Below, piece by piece: positions 53,292-62,885 of a stretch of DNA of 64,000 nt. The notes below the pieces were generated by a model that worked only from the letters and a program-made list of their open reading frames with translations, was not told where the DNA came from and searched no databases. Source of the DNA: Cellulomonas fimi ATCC 484 (lineage in GTDB: Bacteria; Actinomycetota; Actinomycetes; Actinomycetales; Cellulomonadaceae); contig NC_015514.1 of the NCBI RefSeq assembly GCF_000212695.1, positions 2,046,001-2,110,000 of the forward strand, in the 5' to 3' direction. Numbering within the stretch: position 1 is the stretch's first letter; each line of letters starts with the position of its first letter. Made by a program: the position numbers and the translations under genes.

Positions 53292-56200
53292 GAGAGCGGG
53301 TCCGTCCGCAGACGCGACACCGTCGAGCGCCGCACGGCACGGTCGGCGAGCGGGACGACCACCGCCGCGCAGCCGAGCAGCAGGACGGCCACCACGGCGG
53401 TCTCGACCGGCCACGGCCAGAGCGGCACGGCGGCCGGCACGGGCGGAAGCCCGTCGGCGGACACCGCGAGCAAGGGGCCGACCGCCCAGCAGGCGAGGGC
53501 GCCGAGCAGCGCACCGAGCAGCACCGGCGCCCCTGTGAGGACGCCCTGCTCGGCGAGCAGCGACGCGCGCACGGACCGGCGCGGCGCGCCCATCCCGTGC
53601 AGACGCGCGACGTCCAGCTCCCGGGCGTCGAGCGCCGACGCCGCGTGCAGGGCCGTCCCGGCGAGCGCGAGCACGACGGCCGCGAGCACGAGCAGCGCGG
53701 TCGCGGCCCGCTGGGCCGCTCGCGACGGTCCCTCGACCGCCTCGTGCGCGACCACGGTCCGTTCGGTCGCCGGACCGAAGCCGCGCGCCGCCAGGGTCGC
53801 GTCGGCGCCGGCCCGCAGCCCCCCGGTCGCCCACCACGCGTCGGTCACGGGTGCGACGTCGCCCTGGCCGAGGGTGGCGCGCGACAGCGTGTCGACGTCG
53901 GCGAGCACCGCGGGCGAGCGCGGCTGCGACGGGACGTACGGGACGACGCCGGTGACCGTCGCCGGGACGCGGGTCAGCCCCAGGGTCAGCTGCACGCCGT
54001 CGCCGACGGAGATCCCGAGGTCGTCGGAGAGGTCCGCCGACACGAGCACGGGCACCTCCTCGACCGGGTCGAAGCCGAACGCCGCGACGGGACCGTCGCT
54101 CCACTGCAGGTCGGGCAGCGCCGCCGTGCCGTCGAGCGTGAGGTGGGCACCGTCGGGCGCGTCGGAGGTGGTCACGCGGTCGAGCGTCGCGGCCACGACG
54201 TCGTCACCGGACGGGCGCCCGACGGACCACGCGCCGGGCACCGTGGACGCGCCGTGCAGGACGAGCTCGATGCCGAACCGCAGCGAGCGCTGCCGCTCGG
54301 GCTGCGTGACGTCACCATCGGCCGAGAGCTGTGCGTCCACCCCCACCACGCGCGCGTCGGGCGGGACGACGACGTCCTGCGTGAGCGGTGTGCCGTCGAG
54401 CGCGATCGTCCCGACGGGCAGCGCCTCCCGCGCGCCGTCGCCGTCCTGCACGACGACGCCGAGCGCGGCCCACACCGGCACACCGTCGTCGACGTGGCCG
54501 GTGACGACGACGCGGACGCGCGTCCCGCTGAGCTGCACGCCCCCCGCGGGCGTGGCGGGCGCGAGGCCCGCGGTCGCCTGGTCCCAGCCGCCCGCGGGGG
54601 CGCGTCCGCGCAGCAGCCGCGACGCGTCGCGCGTGTCGACCGCGACGAGCTGCACGGGCTCGCCGCTGATCGCCCGCGACCCGAGCACGGTCGGCCGGGA
54701 GGTCACCGGACTGACCTGCCCGCCCGTGACGTCGCGCAGGACGGCGCCGGCGCCGAGCGCGTCCGGTGGTGCGGCGAGCGTCACGTCGGCGCCGACCGCG
54801 GCCGCCGCCTGGTCCGCCTGCGACTGCGTCCACGTCGCGGCGAAGCCGCTGCCGAAGGCCGCGCAGGCGGTGGCGAGCACGAGCAGGAACGCGGCGGCGC
54901 CACCCTGGCGGCGGCGGGCCACGGCCCAGGCCGCCAGGGGCAGGGTCAAGGACCGGGCGGCCCCGGCGCGCGCGTCGAGGCGGCGCGCGACGAGCGCGAG
55001 CGGCCGCAGCGCGAGGACCGCGCCCGCGAGCAGGCACACCACGGGCGCGGCGACGAGCACCGGGTCGACGACGCCGCCGGTCGCGACGCGGTGGGCGCGC
55101 AGCTGCAGGAACGCGAGCACGGCCAGCGCGAGGAGCAGCAGGTCCGCCCCGGAGCGGGCGACGACCCCCGTGCGGTCCTCGCGTGCGGCCCGTGTCGTCG
55201 CGGGGCGCAGCCACGGCAGCACGAGCAGCGACCCGAGGACGACCGTGACCGCGAGGACGCTGCCGACGAGGGGGACGAGCGCGCCGCGGGGCAGCGCGGT
55301 CCCGAGCCCGACCGCGTCCGCGAGGACCCGGTACAGCGCGAGCGCGAGCGCCGTCGCCGGGACGGCGCTCAGCACCGCCAGGGCGGACGCCTCGACCGCG
55401 GCCTGCGCGACCAGCCGGCCGCGGCCCACCCCGCGGGCGGCGAGCAGCGCCGACTCGGGTCCGCGTCGTCCCGCGACGAGCCGCGCCGCGAGGGTCACCG
55501 CGGTGGCCGCGAGCGCGCACCCCAGGAGCGCGACCGCGAGCACCCCGGACGTCGTGACGCGTCCCTGCTCGCGGGCGGCCGCGAGGGTGTCGGCGAAGGG
55601 ACGGTCGACGACGACGTTCTGCGCCCGGTCCTGCAGCGCCTCGTCGAGGTCGGCGCGCAGCGCGTCGACGAGCGTGCCCGCGCGCACCAGGTCGGTCGGG
55701 TCCGCCCGCGCCAGGTCCGGCTGCACCACGACCCGCACGCGACCCACGGGGACGGCGCCCGCCGCGATCTCGCCCGCCGGCACGACGAACGGCCCGTAGG
55801 CGGCGACGTGGCCGCGGAAGTCCGGCCCCACGCCGGCGCCGCCGAGCGGGTCCTCCCGCCACGCGGGCGCGGGCACGGGCGTGAACGTCCCGACCACCGT
55901 CAGGGCGGTCCCGGGCCCGCCCGCGTCCGCGGCCAGCGACGTCGTGCTGCCGACACCGAGGCCCAGTGCGCGGGCCGCCGCGTCGGGCAGGGCGACCTCG
56001 CCGCTCGCGTCGGGCCAGCGGCCGGTCACGACCGTGCCGCGCGCGTCCGGGTCGTCGAGCTCGGCCAGGTAGCCGAGGCGCACGGGGCCCCCGTCGGGCG
56101 GCAGGTAGCGCACCACGGACGACGTCCACGTGGTCGTGGTCGTGGGCAGGTCGCCGAACGGCTCGGTGAGCAGCGCCGTGGCGGTGGCGACGGCCGCGGC

Positions 56201-56455
56201 AGGGTCGTGCGAGGTCGCGGCCACCCGCGGGTCGACGTCGGGGTCGTCCGGGTCCTCGGGGAAGCCCAGCGCGACACCGACCTCGACGTCGGACGCGGGA
56301 ACGCGGGCCACCGCGAGCTGCAGCGCGCGCTGCGGGGCGGCCGTCGTCAGCAGCACGCACACCCCGACGAGCGAGGACCCGACGACCAGGACGGCGAGCA
56401 CCGCCGCCAGCACGCCCGTCTGCGCGCGGGCGCGCCGCCAGACGAGCTCACGCAC
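53288..56455 (-). CDS. FtsX/MacB-type ABC transporter permease (first)
   Basis: ABC permease of 1,055 residues with two FtsX domains. An N-terminal helix (GVLAAVLAVLVVGSSLVGVC) and a ~250-residue external domain precede a first helical block (VLAVALLGCALAATAVTLAA). Further helical blocks follow, then a second external domain (~560-880) and final helices (TALLVLAAVVLALAGTALHA, VETAVVAVLLLGCAAVVVPL). GTG 56455 overlaps the ATPase stop by 8 bases. The extracytoplasmic domains are unusually long for simple lipoprotein-release permeases, more like peptide- or cell-envelope-related exporters. Confidence 0.88.
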   Translation of the reverse strand: MRELVWRRARAQTGVLAAVLAVLVVGSSLVGVCVLLTTAAPQRALQLAVARVPASDVEVGVALGFPEDPDDPDVDPRVAATSHDPAAAVATATALLTEPFGDLPTTTTTWTSSVVRYLPPDGGPVRLGYLAELDDPDARGTVVTGRWPDASGEVALPDAAARALGLGVGSTTSLAADAGGPGTALTVVGTFTPVPAPAWREDPLGGAGVGPDFRGHVAAYGPFVVPAGEIAAGAVPVGRVRVVVQPDLARADPTDLVRAGTLVDALRADLDEALQDRAQNVVVDRPFADTLAAAREQGRVTTSGVLAVALLGCALAATAVTLAARLVAGRRGPESALLAARGVGRGRLVAQAAVEASALAVLSAVPATALALALYRVLADAVGLGTALPRGALVPLVGSVLAVTVVLGSLLVLPWLRPATTRAAREDRTGVVARSGADLLLLALAVLAFLQLRAHRVATGGVVDPVLVAAPVVCLLAGAVLALRPLALVARRLDARAGAARSLTLPLAAWAVARRRQGGAAAFLLVLATACAAFGSGFAATWTQSQADQAAAAVGADVTLAAPPDALGAGAVLRDVTGGQVSPVTSRPTVLGSRAISGEPVQLVAVDTRDASRLLRGRAPAGGWDQATAGLAPATPAGGVQLSGTRVRVVVTGHVDDGVPVWAALGVVVQDGDGAREALPVGTIALDGTPLTQDVVVPPDARVVGVDAQLSADGDVTQPERQRSLRFGIELVLHGASTVPGAWSVGRPSGDDVVAATLDRVTTSDAPDGAHLTLDGTAALPDLQWSDGPVAAFGFDPVEEVPVLVSADLSDDLGISVGDGVQLTLGLTRVPATVTGVVPYVPSQPRSPAVLADVDTLSRATLGQGDVAPVTDAWWATGGLRAGADATLAARGFGPATERTVVAHEAVEGPSRAAQRAATALLVLAAVVLALAGTALHAASALDARELDVARLHGMGAPRRSVRASLLAEQGVLTGAPVLLGALLGALACWAVGPLLAVSADGLPPVPAAVPLWPWPVETAVVAVLLLGCAAVVVPLADRAVRRSTVSRLRTDPLS

Positions 56456-57149
56456 GGGCCGCTGCCTCGACCACGCGACCGTCGACGAGGTGCAGCGCGC
56501 GGTCCGCGAGCGCGATCATCACGGGGTCGTGCGTGGAGACGACCGCCGTCATGCCCTCGGCCTCGACGACGCCGCGGATCAGCGCCATGACGGCCAGCCC
56601 TGTCTCGCTGTCGAGCTGGCCGGTGGGTTCGTCGGCGACGAGCAGCCGCGGAGAGGACGCGAGGGCGCGGGCGATCGCGACGCGCTGCTGCTGCCCGCCG
56701 GACAGCTCGTCGGGGCGTTGCTGCGCGTGCGCGGCGAGGCCGACGAGCTCGAGGAGCATCTCGACACGGCGTTCCCGCACGGCGACCGGCGCCTCGTGCA
56801 GCCGCAGCGGGACGCCGACGTTCTCGGCGGCGGTGAGCGCCGGCATGAGCCCGAACGTCTGGAAGACGTAGGCGACCCGGTCCCGTCGCAGCAGGGCCTG
56901 GGCGTCGTCGTCGAGCGCGGCGACGTCGACGCCGTCGACGTGGACGCTGCCCTCGTCGGGCCGGTCGAGCCCGCCGACGAGGTTGAGCAGCGTCGTCTTG
57001 CCCGAGCCGGAGCGGCCGACGAGCGCCACCAGCTCGCCCGGCGCCACGTCCAGGTCGACGCCGCGCAGCGCGTGCACCGCGGACCGGCCGCTGCCGAACG
57101 TGCGGTGCACGCCGCGGACCTGGACCGCGGCGCCGGGCTCGGGGCTCAC
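56448..57149 (-). CDS. ABC transporter ATP-binding protein (second, MacB type)
   Basis: ABC ATPase, 233 residues, of the LolD/MacB group. Walker A is GRSGSGKTTLLNLVGGLDRP, Q-loop FQTFGLMPALTAAENV, signature LSGGQQQRVAIARAL, Walker B LLVADEPTGQLD and switch histidine in VVSTHDPVM. It should energise the two FtsX-type permeases downstream. GTG 57149 overlaps the stop of the first ATPase as GTGA. Confidence 0.93.
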   Translation of the reverse strand: MSPEPGAAVQVRGVHRTFGSGRSAVHALRGVDLDVAPGELVALVGRSGSGKTTLLNLVGGLDRPDEGSVHVDGVDVAALDDDAQALLRRDRVAYVFQTFGLMPALTAAENVGVPLRLHEAPVAVRERRVEMLLELVGLAAHAQQRPDELSGGQQQRVAIARALASSPRLLVADEPTGQLDSETGLAVMALIRGVVEAEGMTAVVSTHDPVMIALADRALHLVDGRVVEAAARA

Positions 57150-58057
57150 CGAGCACCCCCGTCGCGCCAGACCGCGAGGTGGTCCGCTTCCAGGACGAGC
57201 CGCACGCGGCTGGTCAGGGCGAGCGCTTCGCGGTACTCGCGCGGCACCTGCAGCCGCCCGGCACGGTCCATGACCGCGTACTCCTCGTGCACGACGTCGC
57301 CGTCCGACTCACGGCGCAGCACCTCGCTGCTCGTGCGCCCGTCCCGGATCGCGACGGTGCGCTCGACGAGCGAGCTCACCGCGTGGTCGTGCGTGACCAC
57401 GACGACGGTCGTGCCGGCCTCCCGGTTCACGGTGCGCAGCGTGTCGAAGACCTCCTGGGTCGTCGTCGTGTCGAGCTCGCCCGTCGGCTCGTCCGCGAGC
57501 AGGAGCTGCGGGGAGTTGGCCAGTGCGGTCGCGATCGCGACGCGCTGCTGCTCGCCGCCCGACATCTCGTGCGGCTGCCGGTCCGCGACGTGCCCGACGC
57601 CCACGAGGTCGAGGAGCTCCTCGGCGCGGGCGCGTCGCTGCCGGCGGGGGACCGACGCGATCGGCAGCGCGACGTTCTGCCGCGCCGTGAGGTACGGCAG
57701 GAGGTTGCGCGAGGTCTGCTGCCAGACGAACCCGACGGTCTGGCGCCGGTAGGTGACCCGCTCGCGCGCGGGCATCGCCATGAGGTCCCACCGCCCGACG
57801 CGGACGCGGCCCGCCGTCGGCGCGTCCATCCCGGACAGCACCCCGAGCAGCGTGGACTTGCCCGACCCGCTGGCCCCGACGACGGCGACCATCTCGCCCT
57901 CGTGCACGAGCAGGTCGAGCCCCTGCAGCGCCTGCACCTCGACGCTGCCGGACTGGTAGATCCGCACGAGGTTGTCGCACACGACGAGCGCGTCGTGCCC
58001 GTACTGCGCCGGGCGTGCGGCGTTGCCGCCCAACGCCTCGAGCGTGCTCTCGGACAC
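57146..58057 (-). CDS. ABC transporter ATP-binding protein with C-terminal extension (first)
   Basis: ABC ATPase, 303 residues. Walker [20 protein letters not shown]-loop WQQTSRNLLPYLTARQNV, signature MSGGEQQRVAIATALA, Walker B LLLADEPTGELD and VVTHDHAVS. About 60 residues follow the ATPase core and read VMDRAGRLQVPREYREALAL then RVRLVLEADHLAVW, like an AbrB/SpoVT swapped-hairpin domain; its role here is unknown. GTG 58057 starts the four-gene operon. TAGTCT on the minus strand (58099-58094) is a likely -10. Confidence 0.9.
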   Translation of the reverse strand: MSESTLEALGGNAARPAQYGHDALVVCDNLVRIYQSGSVEVQALQGLDLLVHEGEMVAVVGASGSGKSTLLGVLSGMDAPTAGRVRVGRWDLMAMPARERVTYRRQTVGFVWQQTSRNLLPYLTARQNVALPIASVPRRQRRARAEELLDLVGVGHVADRQPHEMSGGEQQRVAIATALANSPQLLLADEPTGELDTTTTQEVFDTLRTVNREAGTTVVVVTHDHAVSSLVERTVAIRDGRTSSEVLRRESDGDVVHEEYAVMDRAGRLQVPREYREALALTSRVRLVLEADHLAVWRDGGAR

Positions 58058-58093
58058 CGGTGGCTCCTTCGGTCGCGGTGACGTCCACCGCGC

Positions 58094-58113
58094 AGACTAG
58101 GCGCCGCGGCGCC
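58094..58113 (-). promoter_or_regulatory. promoter with adjacent palindrome for the ABC operon
   Basis: Minus-strand TAGTCT (58099-58094) is a good TANNNT -10, 36 bases before the first ATPase. It abuts a perfect 14-base palindrome GGCGCCGCGGCGCC (58100-58113), where a repressor could bind; in such GC-rich DNA the palindrome may be chance. Confidence 0.4.
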
Positions 58114-58136
58114 CGCGCCGGGGGTCGCGCGCCGTG

Positions 58137-59141
58137 TCAGCGCGACGGCCCCCCGACGGCGACCGCCTGGTCGTTCGGGCCGAGGAGCGGCGCCGGCGGC
58201 GGGAGGAGCCGCCCACGGGCGAGGGAGCCGAGCGTGGCGACCACCAGTGCGAGCAGCAGTGCCGTGCCGATCGCGACGGTCGTGACACCGACCACCCCGA
58301 GCGCGGTGCCGGGGCGGGCGTGCGCGAGCCGGAGCCCGGTGTTGCACATCGCGGCGAGGCCGAAGGAGAACGCCCACAGCCCGGGCGTGAACCCGCCCGC
58401 GAGGACCCAGCGCCACAGCCGCAGCATGAGCACCAGCTGCAGGACGCCGTACCCGAGCAGCGCGAGGGCCACGTGGTCGAACGTCCCACCGTTGACGGAC
58501 AGGTACGCGTAGCAGGCGACGAACGCGGGCGCGAGCTGCACCCCGACGACGCCGCGGCGCGGAGGCGCCGTCTCGGGCCCCGTCCGCAGGCGGTGGGTGA
58601 TGGGCGGCTCGAGCGTGAGCCACGAGATCACGCCGGCGCCGAGGAACAGGTGGCCGAGCTCCGCGTGCCCGGCGGAGCCCAGCCCGATCGCGCTGATGAA
58701 GTTCGCTCCGACGGTCGGCAGGTAGAGGGCCGGCGTCGTGGCCTCGATCGGCTGCGTGCCGGTCCACAGGGGCGCGTACCGCACCGCTGCGAAGGCGAGC
58801 TGACCGACCACGCCGGTCCACAGCAGCACCGCCGCGACACCGGGGACGTACGGGTGGACGCCGACCGAGACCAGCACCGCCCCCGCCGGCACGAGGCTGA
58901 TGAACGCGAACGTCGCGGGGTCGCGCCACTCGGCGACGACGGCCGCCCGTGCGTCGAGGACGCGGTAGGCGTAGATGAGGGCCAGGAGGACCCACACGGC
59001 GCAGCCGGCGAGCACGCCGACCTCGCCGACCCAGTGCGGGACCAGGCCGACGCCCGCGCCGTAGCGCCAGGCGCTCCCGAGGCCGAAGACGCCGAGGACG
59101 ATGCCGAAGAAGCTCACCGGGACGCGGTGCAGCGTGCGCAA
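58137..59141 (-). CDS. TDT family (TehA/SLAC1-like) transporter
   Basis: Integral membrane protein of 334 residues with about ten helices, of the tellurite-resistance/dicarboxylate transporter (TDT) group. The opening HRVPVSFFGIVLGVFGLG is the family hallmark, followed by PHWVGEVGVLAGCAVWVLLA, WTGTQPIEATTPALYLPTVG and FVACYAYLSVNGGTFDHVAL. Substrates in the family include anions, C4-dicarboxylates and sulfite. The start is taken as TTG 59141, which begins RTLHRVPVSFFG and has GAGGAAAGGG just upstream; the frame is open further but without conservation. Divergent from the large effector-like gene. Confidence 0.83.
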   Translation of the reverse strand: MRTLHRVPVSFFGIVLGVFGLGSAWRYGAGVGLVPHWVGEVGVLAGCAVWVLLALIYAYRVLDARAAVVAEWRDPATFAFISLVPAGAVLVSVGVHPYVPGVAAVLLWTGVVGQLAFAAVRYAPLWTGTQPIEATTPALYLPTVGANFISAIGLGSAGHAELGHLFLGAGVISWLTLEPPITHRLRTGPETAPPRRGVVGVQLAPAFVACYAYLSVNGGTFDHVALALLGYGVLQLVLMLRLWRWVLAGGFTPGLWAFSFGLAAMCNTGLRLAHARPGTALGVVGVTTVAIGTALLLALVVATLGSLARGRLLPPPAPLLGPNDQAVAVGGPSR

Positions 59142-59392
59142 GGGGGTCCCTTTCCTCGGACCGGGTGGGGGCGAGAAGCCCCAGGCTCTCCGTCCGACGG
59201 TAGGTCGGGCCCGGACGCGCGGTCCGGGCCGTTCGTCCGGGACGTCAGGCATCGCGTCGAGGGCGAGCCTCACGACACCGGTCCGGCGGGTCTGCCCGCT
59301 CGGGCACCACGCGTGCGCGGTCCGGTGCGCGCGCGGCCTGGACGTCGCGGCCGTCGCGCGCCGAGATGGTGCTCGAGGACCCAGGAGGGGGA

Positions 59393-62300
59393 GTGCCGGT
59401 CCACGAGCGCGGCGACCAGGGCGCGAAGCGCGCAGGCGGCGCGGCACCCGCGAAGCGGGCGGCGCGCCGCTCGCGAGCGCCGTCGACGGCGCTGTCGCTG
59501 CTGCGGCCCGAGGACGTCCTCGGCCTGCAGCGGGAGGCAGGCAACCGCGCCGTCGCGACGCACGTCCAGCGGGACCTCGACCCCGAGTCGCTCGCCGGCG
59601 TGCACGCGCGCGAGCCGATCCCGAAGGGCGGACCCGACATCCGGCCCGCGCTGCAGGCCAGGTACCCGGCCCTGCTCGGCGCCCTGACGGGCGAGCAGCT
59701 CGACCGGTGGCAGAAGGTCGTCGACCACTACACGGTCGCGTGGCACGTCGACGCGCGGCTGCGGCGGCTTTGGGACGACTTCGCCTACTACGGGACGGTG
59801 CGGGAGCAGCACCCGGACTACCTGAAGGAGCGGCGCCGGCTGCTGCGCGCCGTGCCGTCGAAGCCCGACGAGCGCCTCTCGGTCGACGTGCGGCTGCTGC
59901 TCGCCGACGACGTGCGGCAGCCGCCCGAGTGGGACGTCCAGGCGGAGACTGCGTTCCGGCAGTGGGCCGTCGAGCAGATCACGAAGCAGCCGCTCGCCCT
60001 GCACCTGCGCCCGACGCCCGGTGAGGCGCTGGGGCAGCACCCGATGCCGGGGATCGTCCACAAGACGAAGGGCTTCGTGACGGCGGCCGACCTGCGCAAC
60101 GACTACCCGGAGGAGTACGCGAGGCGCGTCTCGGACCGGGAGGAGCTCGCGAAGCTGCGGGAGGCGCTCAAGGAGACGACCGAGGTGTGGCACGAGCTGC
60201 AGCCGATGCACGCCGAGCGCAGCGCCGTCAACGCGCGCAGGATCGGGTTCGGGGCGATCCGGCACGTCTCCGAGGCGCTCGGGGAGGGCAGCCAGGCGTA
60301 CCCGTCGCTGCGCATCTGGGACCAGCCGCGTCAGCTCATCGAGCAGGCGTGGCCGCTGCTGCGCGAGCGCAGGTACGAGCTCGTCGTGCCGCTCATCGCC
60401 ATGGCCGAGCAGTCGACCGCCGCCGCGGCTACGCGGTTCTCGGCGTACGAGAACCGCGTCATGACAGGCGCGGGCACCGCGGTGAAGTGGCTCAACCGGC
60501 TCAAGACGACCGGGACGATCGCCGCGGGGATCGCCTCCGGCGGGCTCGGCCTGACGGGGTCGGCCCTCGTCGCCGGCGGCTACACGCTCACGCAGGAGGG
60601 CCTGGGCCGGGCCGCGGAGATGCACTACGGCCAGCGCACGAACCTCGGGCTCGCGAGCCTCGTGCAGGCCGCAGGCGTGAGCGCCGTCATGACCTACCTC
60701 GGCGGAGCGCTGCAGGCCCGGTTCCAGGTCGCGATCAAGGCGCGCATCGACCGGATCCCCGACCTCGCGGGCACGAAGCTCGCCCAGCTCACCGCGAGCG
60801 CGATGGCGGCCGGCACCTCGTCGGTCTACATGACGGCGACCGAGACCGCGCTGAAGGCCGTCGTCGAGGGCAAGGCCCTGCCGAAGAACGCGAGCGAACT
60901 CGCCGACCTCGTCGTCGACGGCGTCGTCGAGAACGTCGCCCTGGACCTCGGCCTGGCCCGCGTGAACAGCCGGGTCGCGAAGGAGTACGAGGCCTGGCGG
61001 GGCGGTGCGCGCGGGCCCGCGGTCACTGTGCCCGAGGCGACCGGCCGGGGCGTCGCGCACGCCACGCCCGAGGTCGACGTCCCGGGCACGGCCGGCACCG
61101 GGAGAGGGAAGGTCCCGGCCGGCAGGCTCTCCGACGTCGCCGTCCGCTCGCTCCTGAGCGAGGCCGGCGGGTGGCAGCGGCTCCACGCCGAGCTGCGGGG
61201 CGGGACGGGCCTCGGTGCGACGCTGCCGCTCGCGGAACGGCAGGCGCTCGTCGCGCGGTTCGAGGCGCACCGCGAGGGCCTCGCGCGCAACGCGGGCACG
61301 CTGTTCGACGGCACGGTCCTCATCACCGAGACCGGTGCCGGTCGCCAGGTCGAGGTGCACTTCGCGGGGGACGACGCCGCGCAGCACGTGCAGGACGCGA
61401 CCGGGTATCTCGACGCGAAGTCGCCCGGGTGGGCGAGGCAGACCGACGTGCGGCTCCTGGCCGACCCGGCGTCGACCACGTCGCCCATGGCCACGACGGG
61501 CGGCCCGGGCGCCCAGGGCGCCGCCCAGATCGTCGAGCACCTCAGTCCGGAGGCGCGGGCGCTCGCCGCGGAGTTCGTCGCCGTCTACGACCGCTACCTC
61601 ACGATGGATCCCTATGCGCGGTTCGACGTCCTGCTCGAGGTCGCGAACCGGCAGCTCGTGGCGGCGGGTGCGCCGCCCCTCGTCCCGAGCCACATCCACA
61701 ACCCGAGGCCCGAGCAGTACGGCCGGCAGCCCGCCAGGGAGTGGGAGCTGCAGATCAACCTCCACCTGGTCTCGCAGAAGCGCCCGACGCCCCGGGAGTT
61801 CGCGGCCGCGTGCGACACGATCGCGCACGAGACGCGGCACGCGCTCCAGTGGTTCCGCATGGCCCGCCTGCGCATCGCGCGCACGATGCCGGGAGCGACG
61901 TACGCCCAGGTGCGGGGCGCCGCCCAGTGGGACCCCGTGCTCAGCCGGTTCGACCCGCAGACCGTGAAGGCCGCGTGGGAGGCCCAGACCGGCAGCCGGG
62001 CAGCGGAGTCGTTCACGGCGGGGGAGCTGCACCATCAGGAGGCGGCAGCCTTCTACGACAGCGTGTTCGGCACGAACCGGGCGCATCGCGAGGACGCCTA
62101 CACGATGCTCGACACGAGCGTGAAGGAGCTCGACGTCGCGCTGCGGACCCTGCAGTCCATCGAGGGACTTCGTCCGCCGGAGAACGACCCCCTGCTGGTC
62201 AAGGCACGGGAACGCTACCGGAAGGCCGTGGCGGCGCAGAGCAAGGCGCACGACGACTACGAGCTGCTCATCGAGGAGATCGACGCCCGCACGCACGGTC

Positions 62301-62590
62301 AGGGCGTCGCCGCCGCCGTGCTCCTCGATGCCCGCATGCTGCCGCACCTGCGCGAGGCGGCGCGCACCGCCTACCGCGCCTTCCAGGACGCCGACCGCGC
62401 GACCCTCAACGTCTCCCGAGTGGGACGGGGCACCCGAGCGGACGCGCGGGCGAGGGCGTTCCGTCGCTACGAGGAGGCCGTGGAGGCGCTGCACCGGCTC
62501 GAGAAGCGCCTCGCGGCGACCGCGGCCGCGGCTGCGCGTGCCGGCGGTCACGGAGGTTCCGGCGGGACGTCCGGGGGCGAGCCACGGTGA
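59393..62590 (+). CDS. large putative secreted zinc-metalloprotease effector (eCIS-cargo-like)
   Basis: Protein of 1,065 residues with no close family I can name. GTG 59393 is chosen: AGGAGGGGGA (59383-59392) is directly upstream. Residues 45-60 read LQREAGNRAVATHVQR, the motif commonly found at the N-terminus of proteins linked to extracellular contractile injection systems. Residues ~370-490 hold three Gly/Ala-rich hydrophobic stretches (AAGIASGGLGLTGSALVAGG, LGLASLVQAAGVSAVMTYLG, LTASAMAAGTSSVYMTAT). Residues 812-816 are HETRH (HExxH zinc site) in DTIAHETRHALQW; E883 in HHQEAAAFYDSVFG could be the third ligand. The last 150 residues are helical. No signal peptide, no injection-system genes and no obvious immunity gene lie beside it. 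It precedes tRNA-Pro and a terminator. A toxin or virulence-type effector is inference. Confidence 0.65.
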   Translation: MPVHERGDQGAKRAGGAAPAKRAARRSRAPSTALSLLRPEDVLGLQREAGNRAVATHVQRDLDPESLAGVHAREPIPKGGPDIRPALQARYPALLGALTGEQLDRWQKVVDHYTVAWHVDARLRRLWDDFAYYGTVREQHPDYLKERRRLLRAVPSKPDERLSVDVRLLLADDVRQPPEWDVQAETAFRQWAVEQITKQPLALHLRPTPGEALGQHPMPGIVHKTKGFVTAADLRNDYPEEYARRVSDREELAKLREALKETTEVWHELQPMHAERSAVNARRIGFGAIRHVSEALGEGSQAYPSLRIWDQPRQLIEQAWPLLRERRYELVVPLIAMAEQSTAAAATRFSAYENRVMTGAGTAVKWLNRLKTTGTIAAGIASGGLGLTGSALVAGGYTLTQEGLGRAAEMHYGQRTNLGLASLVQAAGVSAVMTYLGGALQARFQVAIKARIDRIPDLAGTKLAQLTASAMAAGTSSVYMTATETALKAVVEGKALPKNASELADLVVDGVVENVALDLGLARVNSRVAKEYEAWRGGARGPAVTVPEATGRGVAHATPEVDVPGTAGTGRGKVPAGRLSDVAVRSLLSEAGGWQRLHAELRGGTGLGATLPLAERQALVARFEAHREGLARNAGTLFDGTVLITETGAGRQVEVHFAGDDAAQHVQDATGYLDAKSPGWARQTDVRLLADPASTTSPMATTGGPGAQGAAQIVEHLSPEARALAAEFVAVYDRYLTMDPYARFDVLLEVANRQLVAAGAPPLVPSHIHNPRPEQYGRQPAREWELQINLHLVSQKRPTPREFAAACDTIAHETRHALQWFRMARLRIARTMPGATYAQVRGAAQWDPVLSRFDPQTVKAAWEAQTGSRAAESFTAGELHHQEAAAFYDSVFGTNRAHREDAYTMLDTSVKELDVALRTLQSIEGLRPPENDPLLVKARERYRKAVAAQSKAHDDYELLIEEIDARTHGQGVAAAVLLDARMLPHLREAARTAYRAFQDADRATLNVSRVGRGTRADARARAFRRYEEAVEALHRLEKRLAATAAAAARAGGHGGSGGTSGGEPR

Positions 62591-62665
62591 CCGTCGGCGT
62601 GGCCTGGCGCCGACGGAGAGCCGAAGACGCGGATGACGACGGGACGGAGGACGTCGAGAGACTCG

Positions 62666-62700
62666 TCAGGCCTGGTGAGACGGTGTCTCACCAGGCCTGA
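62666..62700. terminator. bidirectional hairpin terminator between the effector gene and tRNA-Pro
   Basis: TCAGGCCTGGTGAGAC (62666-62681) pairs perfectly over 16 bases with 62685-62700 around a GGT loop. It lies 75 bases after the effector stop and 4 bases beyond the 3' end of the minus-strand tRNA, so it may end both transcripts. Confidence 0.85.
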
Positions 62701-62704
62701 TCTG

Positions 62705-62778
<74 letters not shown>

Positions 62779-62885
62779 ATGGCCCCCGCAGGGGCCTCGG
62801 AAACTCTACCGCACCCGACCGGCCTGCTCGTGCAGCCGGGGGCGTCGGGCGGGCCCGCGGGGAGCGGGGGCCGAGGGGCGGGCGC

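Noticed and set aside
58100..58113. Palindrome GGCGCCGCGGCGCC as a definite operator
   Set aside because: Palindromes of G and C are frequent by chance at this base composition; it is listed only as part of a low-confidence promoter.
59142..59392. Attachment site or integrase scar linking the effector gene to tRNA-Pro
   Set aside because: No copy of the 3' end of the tRNA was found on the far side of the effector gene, and no integrase lies nearby. Proximity to a tRNA alone does not show an island.
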